Assembly: GCA_036873135.1 (NCBI GenBank) | Contig: JAPTYO010000008.1 | Coordinates: forward strand, 40,710,819-40,774,818 | From: Clarkia xantiana subsp. parviflora | Lineage: Eukaryota; Streptophyta; Magnoliopsida; Myrtales; Onagraceae | Length of the DNA: 64,000 nucleotides | Direction of reading: 5' to 3' | Shown here: positions 33,418-45,592 of the stretch, piece after piece | Position numbering within the stretch: position 1 is the first letter of the stretch | Layout: each line of letters begins with the position of its first letter | Made by a program: the position numbers and the translations under genes | Notes under the pieces: generated by a model | The model's database searches: none | Seen by the model: only the letters and a program-made list of their open reading frames with translations | Told to the model about the DNA's origin: nothing

Positions 33418-34946
33418 CAGTCGGCTGGAGGGTGGTGGCGGCTTTCATGCAGCGAATCCTGTCCAGAGACGAAGTACCACAATTTGATGGTTGACGGATC
33501 TGGGGCCGAAATAGGATGGAGGCGTCGGAATTTGCCTCTGGTGGTTGAGATCTAGGCTCGAGGTGGCCTTTCTGGAAATTACGGCGGAGGGAGGGACACT
33601 TTATCGGCCGGTTGACAAAGTGTGGCCTCTGAAGGCTGCGACTGTCGGCATCGGCTGCGAGATGGAGTCTGAAGGTCGACGTCGGGGCGCTGGACTCTGG
33701 AGAGAGAAAAGTTAAGTAGCCTAATTAGGCGTGAAGATACTATAGTCTGTTTAGGGTAACCATATAAATTGAGCTGTTTGCAAATAAATTGAAAAAATCG
33801 GCCGGCCACTAATTTGTTGTTGGTTCTGATCTATTTATGATAAAAAAAAAAATGGGTTGTCTAACATATAAAATGGGCTGGACTCTAATTTTTTGATACT
33901 AACACATTAGTACTAATGTATTTTTCTAAAAAAAATATGTAAGTATGTTGTTGTATTAATAATAATTTTTTTTTTTCAAGATATTAAAGATGCTCCAACA
34001 ATTTGTTTTAGTTTTTAATATAATACTAAAATATATATAAAATGTAATATATATAAAATGTAATATATATATATATATATATATATTCTAGAAACGTTTT
34101 TTAATATGTATTAGGAAAGATATATATAGATATTATTATAATTATATATTTTAATTAGGTATATTAGCCAACTACGATGCTATATATACTCAGTGATGAA
34201 TATGTCGTTTAGATTAGGTAATAGTCTTAAGAGTTTTGTATAATATTGTATATGTTTGTCATAGTAGAAATTTTAAATCTTTAGTTTTTTTTAATTTATG
34301 TAGACAGTTTTTTTATTTTACGTACATACTAAATTAAAACAAAATGAAAAAATTTCTACATTTTCCGTTACCCAATATTTAATATACAAATTTATAGAGC
34401 TATGGTTAAATTAAAAAATGCTAATTTATTTTAAAAAAATGCACACGTGTAGATAAAAAAGACAAAGTGAATCGAATTAGTATAGTATTATAGATATTAG
34501 AAATTAAGTTTCTATTAAACTCGACTTAACTATTTTGAGATTAATAACTATAATAATATAAAATATTATTATAATTATTTATTCTTACTTACAAAATTAT
34601 CCCGAGTATCATGCGGGATCAGCACACTAGTTGTTTTTTTTAATTTGTAACAGAACCCCCGAACTCGAATTTCTGAGCGTAGGCATTAGGATTCTAGTTA
34701 ACCTTATAATTAACTAGTGACGATTCTTTTCAAAATTCACGTTTTCAAAACGTATTCGTCTTAGGTCAGATTTTAGATCTGACAAGATCGTTTTACTTCA
34801 CTGGGATCGTAAATTCATAAGATTGTAAAATCCGGATAGGGATATGAGAACCTTGCTCAAAATTGACCAGATTTTGACTTCCAAGGTTTATTTATTTTTT
34901 TGTTTATGGAATACTTCCAACTTCCAAGGTTAGAAACTGCAGGACA
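33418..34946. other. DNA between E2 and E3, no gene
   Basis: The first ~300 bases (33418-33720) are GC-rich and continue the host DNA interrupted by E2. The rest is AT-rich with an (at)n run near 34065-34085 and a ggatcg-type repeat relic at about 34780-34850 related to 19256-19960. No frame with a motif. Confidence 0.5.
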
Positions 34947-35019
34947 ATGTCAAGAACATTCAGCCTCTACCGCCGCTGGTTTGATAGAGCCACCGCTAGA
35001 ATGACAACCCTCTTTCCTC
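34947..35019 (+). other. left part of a locus split by E3
   Basis: A GC-richer stretch starting with an ATG at 34947 (MSRTFSLYRRWFDRATARM) runs to the E3 target site. Its continuation is at 57537. In this frame the continuation stops after a few codons; another frame is open longer on the right side. It may be a host exon or its leader. No family recognised. Confidence 0.3.
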
Positions 35020-35778
35020 TATTGGATCACGTGCGAAGCTCCGTTACGTCCTTGACGGAAAGCTTGGACTCCTGGGATCCGCGTAATCCTGCAAAAGGGG
35101 ATGACCTGGGTGGTGGCCCAGAATCCCTCTCTGATGCTTAAATGAGTATATGATCAATGGGATGGTAGCAGTATTTCTAAGTGCGTATTAGATAACTCGT
35201 TTTCTGAGGTAACTTCCTCCTATATATAGGAGAGGAAGCTACTCAGTTACCTGTGACCGTGATTGGCCGTTTTACCCATGATTCCGCATATCTCGCTACG
35301 ATTCCGTATATCTCGTTCGGGATTCCATATATCTCGCCCCACGCTCCGCGTATCTTGCCCACTCTCCGAGTATCTCGGGCACGCCCTGCGTATCTCGGGG
35401 GAGTTTATCTATATCTTTAACCGTCTTCCCACTACTCTATCTAGTAGGCGGGTTTCTCGGTCTTATCCTCTGATCACAAGTCCCAACTTCTGTCGGGGAC
35501 TCCAGAGTTATCTCATTCTAGGTCACCACCCAGGACCCCTTGTCTCACGAGACGGGTCCAGCCTCCGCGGGGCTTTATTATCGGGGCCTTCACTAAGGCA
35601 TATCGGGGCCTGCTCAGAGGCTTCTCGTCGGGAGCATTCAGCTCATCTATCGGGACCGCTTAAGTCGGGACCCTTCATGCTGGGCCTCTGAGCCTTCCAG
35701 GCTTTTCACGAGGCCCACTGGACCTACTCGCCGTCCATTGGCTGTTAACGGGGCTAACGATTACATCGGAACCCATCA
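35020..35778 (-). repeat. E3 3' LTR (759 bp)
   Basis: Plus-strand ends are ta...ca; the first dinucleotide is ta where the other copy has tg. It differs from the right copy at six positions, all within the first ~115 bases; the other ~640 look identical. Contains the U5 box (35125-35139) and tcctatatatagga (TATA) near 35218-35231. The gattccgtatatctcg-type words at 35280-35400 are a short tandem motif. Confidence 0.95.
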
Positions 35779-36200
35779 TTTGCCCCCAAGACATGAGGGA
35801 CTTTTAGTTCGTCGTGTCTTCCAGTTCTAGATCTTCCGACCTCGCTGTCGTAGGCTTTTATGTCCATACCTCCGATATTGCCATCGGAGGTTTTTGTCTT
35901 CAGGCCTCTTGATATCTCAATCGGAGGCTTTTGCTTTGCGTGTAAGACACAGTTTCTCACTCATGATTACCTTGGGCCCACTAGACCTTATAGGCAGTTG
36001 CCAAATCCGAGGAGACTCCTCGGTTATCGCATCATTAAATGCTAGGGATTATGAAACGACGCTCAAATCGGTGTGACTGTTGCTTTCTGAAAAAGCGCTT
36101 ATTACGTCACAACGTCTCTTCCGTACCGTCTTCCCAATCTCAACGACCACGATCGAATCGTTTCATCTTCAACGGTCAAGATTAAGTCCTTCCAGTTGTC
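35779..36200. other. E3 purine tract and leader region of accessory gene
   Basis: Directly inside the 3' LTR the plus strand has tttgcccccaag, the complement of the purine tract cttgggggcaaa. The rest up to the TATA box is non-coding, with small repeats of tcggaggctttt type near 35885-35930. Confidence 0.6.
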
Positions 36201-36207
36201 CTTTTGC

Positions 36208-36217
36208 TTATAAAAGC
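36208..36217 (+). promoter_or_regulatory. TATA box of the E3 accessory gene
   Basis: cttataaaag lies about 170 bases before the ATG at 36382. The E4 copy has a matching cctataaaaccc at the same relative place, so the antisense promoter is conserved between the two elements. Confidence 0.65.
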
Positions 36218-36381
36218 CAAAACCCTGGCATTATTCACTTCTTCTTCACCCTCTCAGTTTCAGGAAATTCTGCCATTCTCGAATTCGAAGTTTTCTTCTC
36301 CAAGGTTCTTCTGCTCTTCAAGTGATCCAAGGCTTTCAATCTCCCCGATCCTTCTTCATCTTCACCAAGCATCTATCGACA

Positions 36382-39236
36382 ATGTCTGGTAAGGTTTCCC
36401 TTCCCTGTTCTCGTGATCTGCTAATATTATCCTCTCTTCTTTTCTTGAATTTTTCTGTCTGTAACCGTTTTTAGAAGGCTAGTTCTGAGGCTAGGACCCC
36501 CTTCACCTTTGAATTTGCTGTTAATGAGATTTCTGAGACCTCGTATGAGGTTGCTCTCCGAGAGGGCTGCATTACCTCGGATTGGGAACCTCGTTTCCCC
36601 TACGAGTCTCAGCCTGCTGTCAAGAGGAAGCATATCGTCACGCGTCCTCGAGAGGGAGAAGTGTTCGTCTCTGCCGGACAGATAAGCGCGGGGATTCGAT
36701 TCCCCTTCTGCGGGAACCTGGTGGAGATGTGCAACTTCTACAAGACGCACCCTTGTACCTTTTCTCCACACGCCATCCGCGTGTGGAATGCCTTCCAGCT
36801 CCTGTGCCTCCGCCAGCAGTGGACGTACAGTCTACTGCTCTTCCGTACATTCTACGGCATGAAGTGCAATAAGGCTGGTGTTTGCTCCTTCTCCCCCCGA
36901 CGCCCCAAGTGGACAAAGGAGCAACTTTCACGTTTCGACTGGGACAGCGAGACCTGGAAGTTCCACAAGGATCGGGTGTTGATTCGCGACTCGGGGTCGG
37001 ATAATAGCGGGTGGAAGAAGTATTACTTCTTCGTCTCTGTCCCATGGCCCCGATGGGAGGTCGTGGCGGACCCTGCCCCCAAGCTCCAAGTTTACACTGA
37101 GGATGACCTCAACACCCTCCAGATGGTCCAGCTTTATCGTTGGGGGGACTCCTTCATTCCCCTCGACGCCAACAAGCTCGCGGAGAAAGACTTGATTCAT
37201 ATCGGAGTCCGGCTCCTCGATTCTGTTTCTAAGGATTTGGTCCTCTGGGTAATCTTTCTAACCACTTTGTCTTTTTATTTTCGCAGCCAAGAAATCATCT
37301 CTGTTGACCCATCTCATGTTGGACCAGGGGGAGACTGATGTCGTCCAGGGTAGCTCCAAACGGAAGCGGAAGTCGCTGAAGAAGGGAGCTTCCTCATCTG
37401 CTGCCCCTCCGACCGAAGAGCGGACCGAGGCCAAGCGGGCCCGGAGGGAGGAGATAGACCAAGCCTTCGGGGTCACTACCGCCGAGGAAGGTAAGCGTGT
37501 CCGTCGTGCTATTAAGAAATATAGGAAACTGGTTCCCGAGGAGTTTATCCCCGCTGATCGGGAATTGCGGGTGCGAGAAATCAAGTACATCCTTCGAGGA
37601 GAAACCCCCCGCGTTCTCAAGGCGGGATACTATAACTTCTTCGGAAAGGACCAGCATCTTGAACGCCAAATCATCTGGTGCCCCCGTGATACCTTGCCTG
37701 ACTTTATTCGTCCCGCAACCACAGGTCCATCGGAGGCTGTCACTCCGAAGGAAGCTGCCACTCCAGCAAGGGCCGCGACTCCGCAAGAGTTGATGCTAGA
37801 AGATGTCCCGACGGAAGCTCAGTTCCGTCAGGTGACTGATTTGGAGGCTTCTCCTTCCTCCGAGGAGCCAAATGAAGGTGGCCTGCTCCGCCGAAAGCCA
37901 GGCCGGAGCATCTTGAGGCCCGTCGTGGAGGATGTGTCCCGGAGTCCTCCTCCCGAGCTCCGCACTCCGACTCCCGAGCCACCAGCCGAGGTGGCTCCTC
38001 CGGCTGAAAGTTTCAGGGTCATCCCCCCTCTCCCCGTGGATGAAAATCTTTACAAGATTTTCACCCCCGACCAGGAGACGGTTCCCTGCACGGTAAACGC
38101 TGGGTAGCCAAGTGCGGAGCGGATAACTGCTGAAAGCATCTAAGTAGTAAGCCCACCCCAAGATGAGTGCTCTCCTATTCCGACTTCCCCGGAGCCTCCG
38201 GTAGCACAGCCGAGACAGCGACGGGTTCTCTGCCCCTGCGGGGATGGAGCGACAGAAGTTTTGCGAATTCAAGAGAAGGTCACGGCGGAACCCGATTGAG
38301 TCTCTTCAAGGGGTTCCACTCCAGCGGGGAAACCTTGAGCCTGAATTGGCCCTGCATCTGCTGGCGGGGTCAATTCCTCCAGCCTTGAGGCGGCCCATAT
38401 CCTTGGCACAGGAGAACATCGAGGAGGAGCTCCGTGCTATGGCCATCCGTCGGATGGAGGTAAAACTTTACCTTTGCTTTATTTTCGTCATTGTTCTTTG
38501 CCTTCGACCATCGGATTCTAATCCTTTTTCCCTTCTATCTTAGGAAACCGCGGACCAGCAGCGCTGCTTCGGCTTCATCCTGGCTCTCAAGGGTGCTTTG
38601 GAGGAAGCTCAAGCTAATTCGGACCCCGACGCGTTGGCCAAGCTCCAGGTGGACCTCGATGAAGCTGTGGCGGCCAGGAATAAGATGGCCAAGGAGAAGA
38701 CTCTCCTTGACGAGATGGCTTCGGGCCTGCTCAGGCAGGTTCAGGATCACGAGGCTGTCATGCGTCGGGAGCGGAAGATGGTCCAGGCGGATCAGCAGCG
38801 GAACGAGTCGGAGAAGAGGCAGCTTGTCCACGAGAAGGGTGTTCTCACGGAAGCTCTCGCGGAGGCCAAGGCGGGGCTCGAGGCCAAGCTGGCTGAGGCC
38901 AAGGCCCAGGGCCACGAGGAAGGTCGGTTGCAGAGTCGCGAGGAGGGTCGTCTGCAGGGCCGCGAGGAGTATCGGAACTCTGAAGCTTTCGAGGCGGATG
39001 CTGTGAAGTTCTGCAAAACCGAGGAGGAGAACATTCTGTTCAATGCCGTCGAGGAGCTCTACACGGCATACGAGGATTCCATCGACTTCAAGAAGTCCGA
39101 GACCCTTACCCCCATCGCGGAGAAGTACTTCAACCTCCCCGCGGAGAGTGAAGGGACTGATGCCGCGGACCCGACTCCGCGGACTGCGGAGCCTTCTGCC
39201 CAGGCTCCTCCGAATCTTCCCTGCTCCGATGCTGCT
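36382..39236 (+). pseudogene. E3 accessory gene (antisense to pol), interrupted
   Basis: A short first exon ATGTCTG before gtaagg matches E4. The second exon (about 36475-37248) carries FAVNEISETSYEVALREG, IRFPFCGNLVEMCNFYKTH, HAIRVWNAFQLLCLRQQW and FRTFYGMKCNKAG, the PF04195-like domain; its splice to exon 1 is one base out of frame as I read it. The third (about 37292-38459) has QGETDVVQGSSKRKRKS, RETLRV-like basic parts and RGETPRVLKAGYY, and is broken at 38092 by plastid rRNA DNA. The fourth (38544 on) is a long coiled coil (ALAEAKAGLEAKLAEAKAQ) with FNAVEELYTAYEDSIDF. E4 is inserted after 39236, cutting off the last eleven codons. Function unknown; the basic cluster and coiled coil suggest a nuclear, self-associating protein. 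Confidence 0.8.
38092..38287 (+). pseudogene. plastid 23S-4.5S rRNA fragment inserted in the E3 accessory gene
   Basis: From ggtaaacgctgggtagcc to gaaggtcacggcg the sequence is the 3' end of chloroplast 23S rRNA (ggataactgctgaaagcatc, ccaagatgagtgctctcc), the 23S-4.5S spacer (gggttctctgcccctgcggg), and the first ~13 bases of 4.5S rRNA. I recognise it from the known plastid rRNA operon, not from a search. The E4 accessory gene has no such DNA at the same place. It introduces a TAG at once and destroys the frame. It is nuclear plastid-derived DNA, not an active rRNA gene. Confidence 0.9.
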
Positions 39237-39951
39237 TGATGGGTTCAACTACGGCCGTTAGGCCTTTTAACGGTGAGGAAACGGCAAATGGGCCCGGTGG
39301 GCCCTAAACGAAGGCCAAGATGGCCCAGACAAAAGAACCCGACGAAGGGAGCCCGAGGATGAGAGGTCCCGACAGAGTCGGACCTGACGAGCGAGCTGAA
39401 CGCTCCCGACGAGATGCCTCTGAGTAGGCCCCGATAACGAATCCCTGAGAACAATAGGCCCTGTCATGATGACGAGGGGCCCCGAGCGGTGAAAAACGAG
39501 ATAACTCTGGAGTCCCCAATGTTAGTCGGGACTCGCTATCAGAGGATAAGGCCGAGATACGCGGGGCGTGGCCGAGATACGCGGAACGTGGTTAAGATAC
39601 ACGGAGCGTGGCCGAGATACGTGGGGCGTGGCCGAGATAAGCGAGATCATGGCCTAGATAGGCGGGATCACACCCGAGATGCGCGGGATATGGGCTAACC
39701 ACCCCCAACGGTTCACCAGGTAACTGAGGTATCTCTTCGCCTATAAAAGGGCAAGAGGTCACCTCAGATCACTTACGTTGAAATACATTACTTGAGATTA
39801 CTGCTTGCCAGTCCGTACGAGTATACTCATTTAAGCATCGGAGAGGGATTCTGGGTCACCGCCCGGTTTATCCCCTCTTGCAGGATTGCGTGGAGCGAAG
39901 GAGCTAGGATCACCGTCAAAGATCGTACCGGAGTTCCACCGTGATCCAACA
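39237..39951 (+). repeat. E4 5' LTR (715 bp)
   Basis: From tgatgggttcaac to gtgatccaaca. U3 carries tandem 20-bp units of ccgagatacgcggaacgtgg type near 39550-39640; the right LTR has one more. TATA ctataaaagg at 39741-39750, U5 box ttaagcatcggagaggg at 39831-39847. Confidence 0.96.
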
Positions 39952-39970
39952 TTGGCGCCGTCTGTGGGAA
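39952..39970 (+). promoter_or_regulatory. E4 primer-binding site
   Basis: ttggcgccgtctgtgggaa directly follows the LTR. Same core as in E1, E2 and E3. Confidence 0.88.
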
Positions 39971-39987
39971 TCTAACAAAAAGCTGAT

Positions 39988-42389
39988 ATGCCTTCTACTC
40001 GTTCAATGGCGGCTGGCAAGCAAAGAAGGCAAGGACATTCTGGTGGTTCTCGTCACCCCGCTGCGACGACTCTAAATTCACTACCAGAACAGGAGGAAAA
40101 CCAGAAGCATCCCGCTGCTGAGCTCTCCCAGACAGGGGGGCATAATGAAGATCCCGAAGAGATTGCCGCTCAGCACCAGGGCAATAGGGAGCAGGAGGCT
40201 CCCCCAGCTACGGACCTGACGAGGGCTGTGGCAGAAGCAATGCCCATGTTTTTGGCAGCCGTGGAGGCTCTCTTAGATCGGAGAGAGACCGCGAGGAGGC
40301 AGGAGGAGATGCCCCCGTTAGAAGAAGCGCCCCCACAAGCAAAGGTTCGGAACGTACAGGAGGCTCCGCCCCGAGGCCAGGACATGAGTAGGGTGTCCAT
40401 TCAGCCAGAGAGATTCGTGGTTGATGGGCCAGGACCAGTACAGCACAGGACCATTCCCCTGAATGGTCCCATCACCCCCGATTAGGTGGTAAAGATCGTG
40501 AACATCTGCGTGGGAGAGCAGAAGCCGCTGGTGTCGGAGCTGAGGGATCGATCTACTCATCCCTTCGTTCCTCGACTCATAGACACCTTAGCCTCGCCAG
40601 GGCTGGGTATCCCCACGATAAAGGAATACGATGGCGAAGGAGATCCGGTTCGTCATGTCCAGAAGCACCTCATGGCGTGTCTGGGAAGAGCCCCGAATGA
40701 AGATATAGTGTGTACGCTGTTCCCGAACACACTTGGGGAACGAGCCCTGACCTGGTTCTTTAGCCTGCCCCCAGGCTGCATCACTTGCTGGGCAGATATG
40801 CACGACCGATTCATTCAGCAGTACCAGGGCCGTAGACTTTTGCTGAAGAGTGTGAGGTCCCTGACCCAGGTGGTTCAGAGGCCCGACGAATCACTGGCAC
40901 ACTATTACCAGCGGTACACTGCCAGTGTGGCGGAAATTGATGAGGAGATCTCGGAGGGTGAAACCATCCGCACATTCATTCGGAACCTAACGGCCCCCTA
41001 CGGTTCTGACCTAATGCACAGTGTGGCTGAGAAAGCCGTGTGGAATATGGAGGCGCTACAGAAGAGGGTGAAACGGCAAATCGATGTCCAGGAGTCGAAG
41101 ATAGCCGCTGGAGAACTGGAGCCCCCAAAGTCGAATAAAGGGAAGCAGTCGGTTAAACCTTCGACGATCGTAAGACAAAGGGTAAACCCGAGGGCAGTCG
41201 GGATCGAGGCCGCTCTGGTCGGAGAGATGATAGGCGTTCTTAAAGGAAGGACAAGCGGGAGGATCTCGACATTCCTCTCAACTGCTCCATGGCGGAGGTA
41301 CTAACGGTCATGGAACGACAAGGTATCTCCAGGTACCCCCCAAAGAAGGATGGAGAATTCTTAGGATCCCGCACGGATCGCTACTGCCGATTTCACCGCG
41401 CAAATGGTCACGACACCAACCATTGCCGGGAGCTGAAGAAGGAGATCGAAAAACTGATCCAGAAGGGGAAGCTCAAGGAGTTCGTCGGGGATAAGCGGTG
41501 TCGATCCCGCTCTCGGTCCCAATCGCGGTCCCGTTCTCGATCCCGCGATCGGTCCCCAAAGAAGAAGAGGTCCGATCCGGAGTCGTCGGGTGCCCGCAAA
41601 GAACGACGGGGCACCATTAATGTGATTCACGGAGGATTTGCTGCTGGAGGTGATACCTCGTCCTCTCGGGAGGTTTACGCCTCTAGAATTCCTACGGCTG
41701 TGGTACTAGGTAAGAGGTCTCGATCCTGGACCCTGAAGGAAGAGATGGTGATTTCCTTTTCGTCGGAGGATCTCATAGGCGTGGAGACTCCGCACGATGA
41801 CGCCTTGGTTGTAACCTTGGATGTAGACGGGTACGAAATGAAGCGAATTCTGATCGACGGAGGAAGCTCCTCCGATATTCTATTTATGGACGCGCTGGAG
41901 GCTATGGGAAAAACGAAGAAAGATCTGAAGGAGGCAAACTTCCCGATGGTGGGGTTCTCTGGTTCTACCTCCTATCCGCTAGGAGTAATCACCTCACCAG
42001 TGGAGTTTGGTAGTGGGTGGAAATCAGAAAGGAAGAACGTGGAATTCGTGGTAGTTGATTCCGCAGGGACTTACAACGCGATTATCGGGAGAACCACCAT
42101 CAACCCCCTGATGGCAGTTGCCTCGACAGTGCACCAGAAGATGAAGTTCCCGACCGACCACGGAGTCGGAGAAGTCAAGGGTGACCAGGTAGCTTCCCGA
42201 AAATGCTACGTCAACGCCACCCGGAGGAGGAGGCGAGAGGCCATGACTGTCCTCCAGACAGATACAGATCCTAGAGAGGAGTTTGGGCGTCCCGCCCCCA
42301 TAGAAGATCTAAAAGAAGTTGAGATCGACGGACCCCAGAGGAAGGTGAAAATCGGGTCTGCCCTGACTGAGGAGACAGCCCAAAAATGA
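39988..42389 (+). pseudogene. gag: E4 gag and protease, with stops and frameshifts
   Basis: Starts MPSTRSMAAGKQRRQG. The capsid part has IPTIKEYDGEGDPVRHVQK, FPNTLGERALTWFFSLP and ISEGETIRTFIRNL; the zinc knuckle is YCRFHRANGHDTNHC (C-H-H-C); an SR/RS-rich stretch (RSRSQSRSRSRSRDRS) follows; then INVIHGGFAAGGDTS and the protease with ILIDGGSSSDILFMDALEAM and IIGRTTINPL. Lesions: TAG at 40483 where E3 has CAG, a frameshift near 41165 with a TAA near 41240, and a one-base shift at the A run 42382-42386 that separates it from pol. E3 has no shift there, so gag and pol were one frame in the ancestor. Normally ~800 residues before pol. Confidence 0.9.
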
Positions 42390-45300
42390 TTGAGTTGCTG
42401 AGGGAGTTCAAGGAGCTGTTTGCCTGGTCCCCGAGCGATATGCCAGGAATCAGCCCCGATGTGATCGTACACGAGCTGAAAATAGATCCCGCGATCAAAC
42501 CTATCACGCAGAAAAGGCGTCTGATGGGCACAGACAAGAAGACCGCGATCCAACAGGAGGTGGGCAGGTTGCTCGATGTTGGTTTTATTAAAGAGCTCCG
42601 ATTCCAGACTTGGGTCGCTAATTCGGTACTGGTAAAGAAGACTAATGGGAAATGGCGGATGTGTGTGGATTTCCGCGACCTGAATAAGGCTTGCCCGAAG
42701 GACTGTTACCCACTCCCGAGAATCGACCAGTTGGTGGATGCCACATCGGGACATGAGCTGTTGAGCTTCATGGATGCGTATTCAGGCTACAACCAGATCA
42801 AAATGGCCAAGGAGGACGCTCCTCACACAGCGTTTTATGCAGACAGTGGCATCTATCACTACGATGTCATGCCTTTCGGGTTAATCAATGCCGGGGCAAC
42901 CAATCAGCGCATGGTGAATAAGTTATTTGGAGATATGCTGGGAGAGACCATGGAAGATTACGTGGATGACATGCTGGTGAAGTCCCGACAAGCTGAGGAT
43001 CATGTACACAACCTAGCCATGGCGTTTGAGCGGATGAGGCTTTATCAAGTTCGTTTAAACCCGACGAAATGCGCCTTCGGAGTCCACTCAGGGAAATTTT
43101 TGGGCTTTATGGTGAGCCATAGAGGAATTGAGGTGAATCCCGAGAAGCTGAGGGCGATTGAGGAGATGCAGTCTCCGATAAACCATCGGGAGGTGCAAGT
43201 GCTGAATGGCCGACTAGCTGCAATGAATCGCTTCCTGTCCAAAGCAAGCGACCGATCAATGCCATTTTTTGAAGTCCTGAGGGCCAACAAGAAGTTTGAG
43301 TGGACCGCCAAGTGTGAAGAAGCGTTCCAAGCACTCAAGCAACACCTTCGCACCCTCCCGCCGTTGGCGAAACCGGTTCCAGGCGAGCCGCTCTATCTTT
43401 ACTTGGCTGTTTCTGAATTTGCCATTAGCTCTGTGTTAGTGAAGGTTATCGAGGGTAATCAAGTCCCCGTCTATTATGTAAGCAAGGCGTTTGCCAAGTC
43501 TGAATTAAATTATCCTGCCGTTGAGAAGTACCTCTTTGCATTGATTATTACTGCTCGGAAGCTAAGGCCTTACTTCCACGCACACGAGATTACTGTGCTG
43601 ACGAACCAGCCTTTGAAGCATTTTTTGAACCGACCGAATGCGTCGAGAAGATTAGTGAAATGGGCAGTAGAGCTTAGTGAGTTTCGCATACACTTTGCTC
43701 CAAGAACGGCCATTAAGGGCCAGGCATTGGCGGATTTCATAGCAGAATCTACAGCCCCCGATCTAGAAGAAGCGGGCCCTGTAGAGGGGGCAACCATGGA
43801 GGTCCCGACAGAAGAACAACCAGAGAGGGCAGAGCAATCAGAACAGCCAAACGAGGAAAATACCTGGGAAATGTACACGGATGGCTCCTCGAGTTCGGAC
43901 GGATCAGGAGCAGGCTTTTTGTTGATACCACCGGGTGGAGGTGAGCCGCTCCGATATGCCTTGGCTTTAACATTCAAGGCCACAAACAACGAAGCGGAGT
44001 ATGAGGCCCTTATCACGGGCCTGAAAATTGCTAAAGGCACTGGAGTCGATCACTTGAGAGTGAAGTGTGACGCAGCCTTAATCGTGAACCAGGTTCAAGG
44101 ACGATACGAAGCGAGGAGCCCGGTAATGAAGAAGTATCTACGCGAGGTACAAGCCCTGAAGGAGAGCTTTAAAAGCTTCGATATCGAGGCAATCCCGAGG
44201 GAGGAAAACGTAGAGGCAGACGCCTTGAGCAAATTTGCCATGGGGGCACCCTTGGAAGAAAATCGGAAGGTGCACTTCTTGGAGAAGGTGATCTTATCGA
44301 CCATCGACCCGACACAGGTGTGTACCATTGAGGCAAAACCGGAGGAGGAGCCCACTTGGATGACCCCGATAGTCGCATACCTGACTACGGAGGCAGTCCC
44401 CGATGATAAAGTAGTAGCCGACAGGATACGACGGATCGCAGCTAATTATGTGATGCTGGACAATCAGCTATACAAGAAGGGCTGGTTCTCGACTCCGTAC
44501 TTGAAGTGTGTGGCAGAGCCCGACACAAATCGAATCCTGAAGGAGGTGCATGAAGGGGTCGCGGCTTGTCATGAAGGGGCCCGATCCATTATGAGGAAAG
44601 TGCTGAACTTGGGCTATTATTGGCCTACGATGAGCAAGGAAGCGACGGCGTTGGTCCGATCCTGTGACGCATGCCAGAGGTACGCCCCGAGTATCGTGGC
44701 TCCAGCCGCTAATCTGACATCCATCAAGAGCGCTTGGCCCTTCGCGCAATGGGGCATCGACTTGGTGGGACCTCTTCCACAAGCACAAGGTCAATGTAAG
44801 TATTTACCTGTAGCTATCGATTATTTTTCAAAATGGATAGAGGCAAAGGCGTTGGCCAGAACAACGGGGAACCAGATCGTCAAGTTCCTCCAGACCCATA
44901 TTGTGTCCAGATACGGGATTCCTAAGGTGGTGATCAGCGACAATGGTCCACCGTTTAACGGCTCTCAGGTGAGGGAGTATCTGGAGGAGTTAAACATCGA
45001 GCATCAGACAGCTTCCGTACACCATGCTTAGACTAACGGTCAGGTGGAATCAGCCAACAAAATCGTGATGGATGGCCTGAAGAAGAGGGTCTATGCCTTG
45101 AAGGGCAAGTGGCTGAACGAACTGGAAAACGTGCTTTGGGCTGTTAGAACGACACCCAAACGATCAACAGGGGAGACTCCGTTTGGCCTTGTTTATGGCA
45201 CGGAGGCTGTCTCTCCCGTGGAGGTAGCTGTGGCGTCCCATCGGATGAGATATTACGAGCCTCTGACGAATGATGAAATAAGACGTCTGGACTTGGACTT

Positions 45301-45592
45301 ACTCGAAGAGAAGAGGCGGGAAGCCGATGAAGTCCAAGCTCGAATGCGTTTGGCGACGGCCAGGTACTACAATCGGCGAGTAAAGTCCCGACAGTTCTTC
45401 GTCGGGGAGCTGGTTTGGCGTCGCAACGAGTTTACCCTTTTGGATCGAATCAACAAGATGTCACCAAAATGGGAAGGACCTTATAAGGTCGTGGGGATGC
45501 CGGCTCCAAATGCGTACAAATTGGAAGACCTCGATGGCAGAGTATTGAAGCATTCTTTTAGTGGCGAACACTTGAAGAAACACCATGCTTGA
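42386..45592 (+). pseudogene. pol: E4 pol: RT, RNase H, second RNase H, integrase (one TAG)
   Basis: Open from 42386 to 45592 except for a TAG at 45029 where E3 has CAG. RT shows FAWSPSDMPGISPDV, FGLINAGAT and YVDD (about 42959-42970). RNase H: YYVSKAFAKSELNYP, IHFAPRTAIKGQALADF. Second RNase H: MYTDGSSSSDGSGAGF, NNEAEYEALI, VKCDAALIV, EADALSKFA. Integrase: HHCC finger (HEGVAACHEGARS ... CDACQRY), core with WGIDLVGPLP, ISDNGPPFNG and the Glu of GQVESANK just after the TAG, and the C-terminal WEGPYKVVGMPAPNAYKLE. The TAG removes the catalytic Glu and the C-terminus unless read through. Otherwise full length. Confidence 0.93.

Noticed and set aside
35263..35691. 142-residue open frame, repeated identically at 57016-57444
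   Set aside because: Both copies lie inside the E3 LTR pair; they are identical because the LTRs are, not because a protein is conserved.
38092..38287. an active rRNA gene
   Set aside because: Only a 3' fragment of 23S plus a few bases of 4.5S, inside a retrotransposon exon, without a promoter or the rest of the operon.
42378..42390. possible programmed -1 frameshift at the A run between gag-protease and pol in E4
   Set aside because: E3 has gag-protease and pol in one frame at the same place and the run has only five A; a one-base deletion is simpler.
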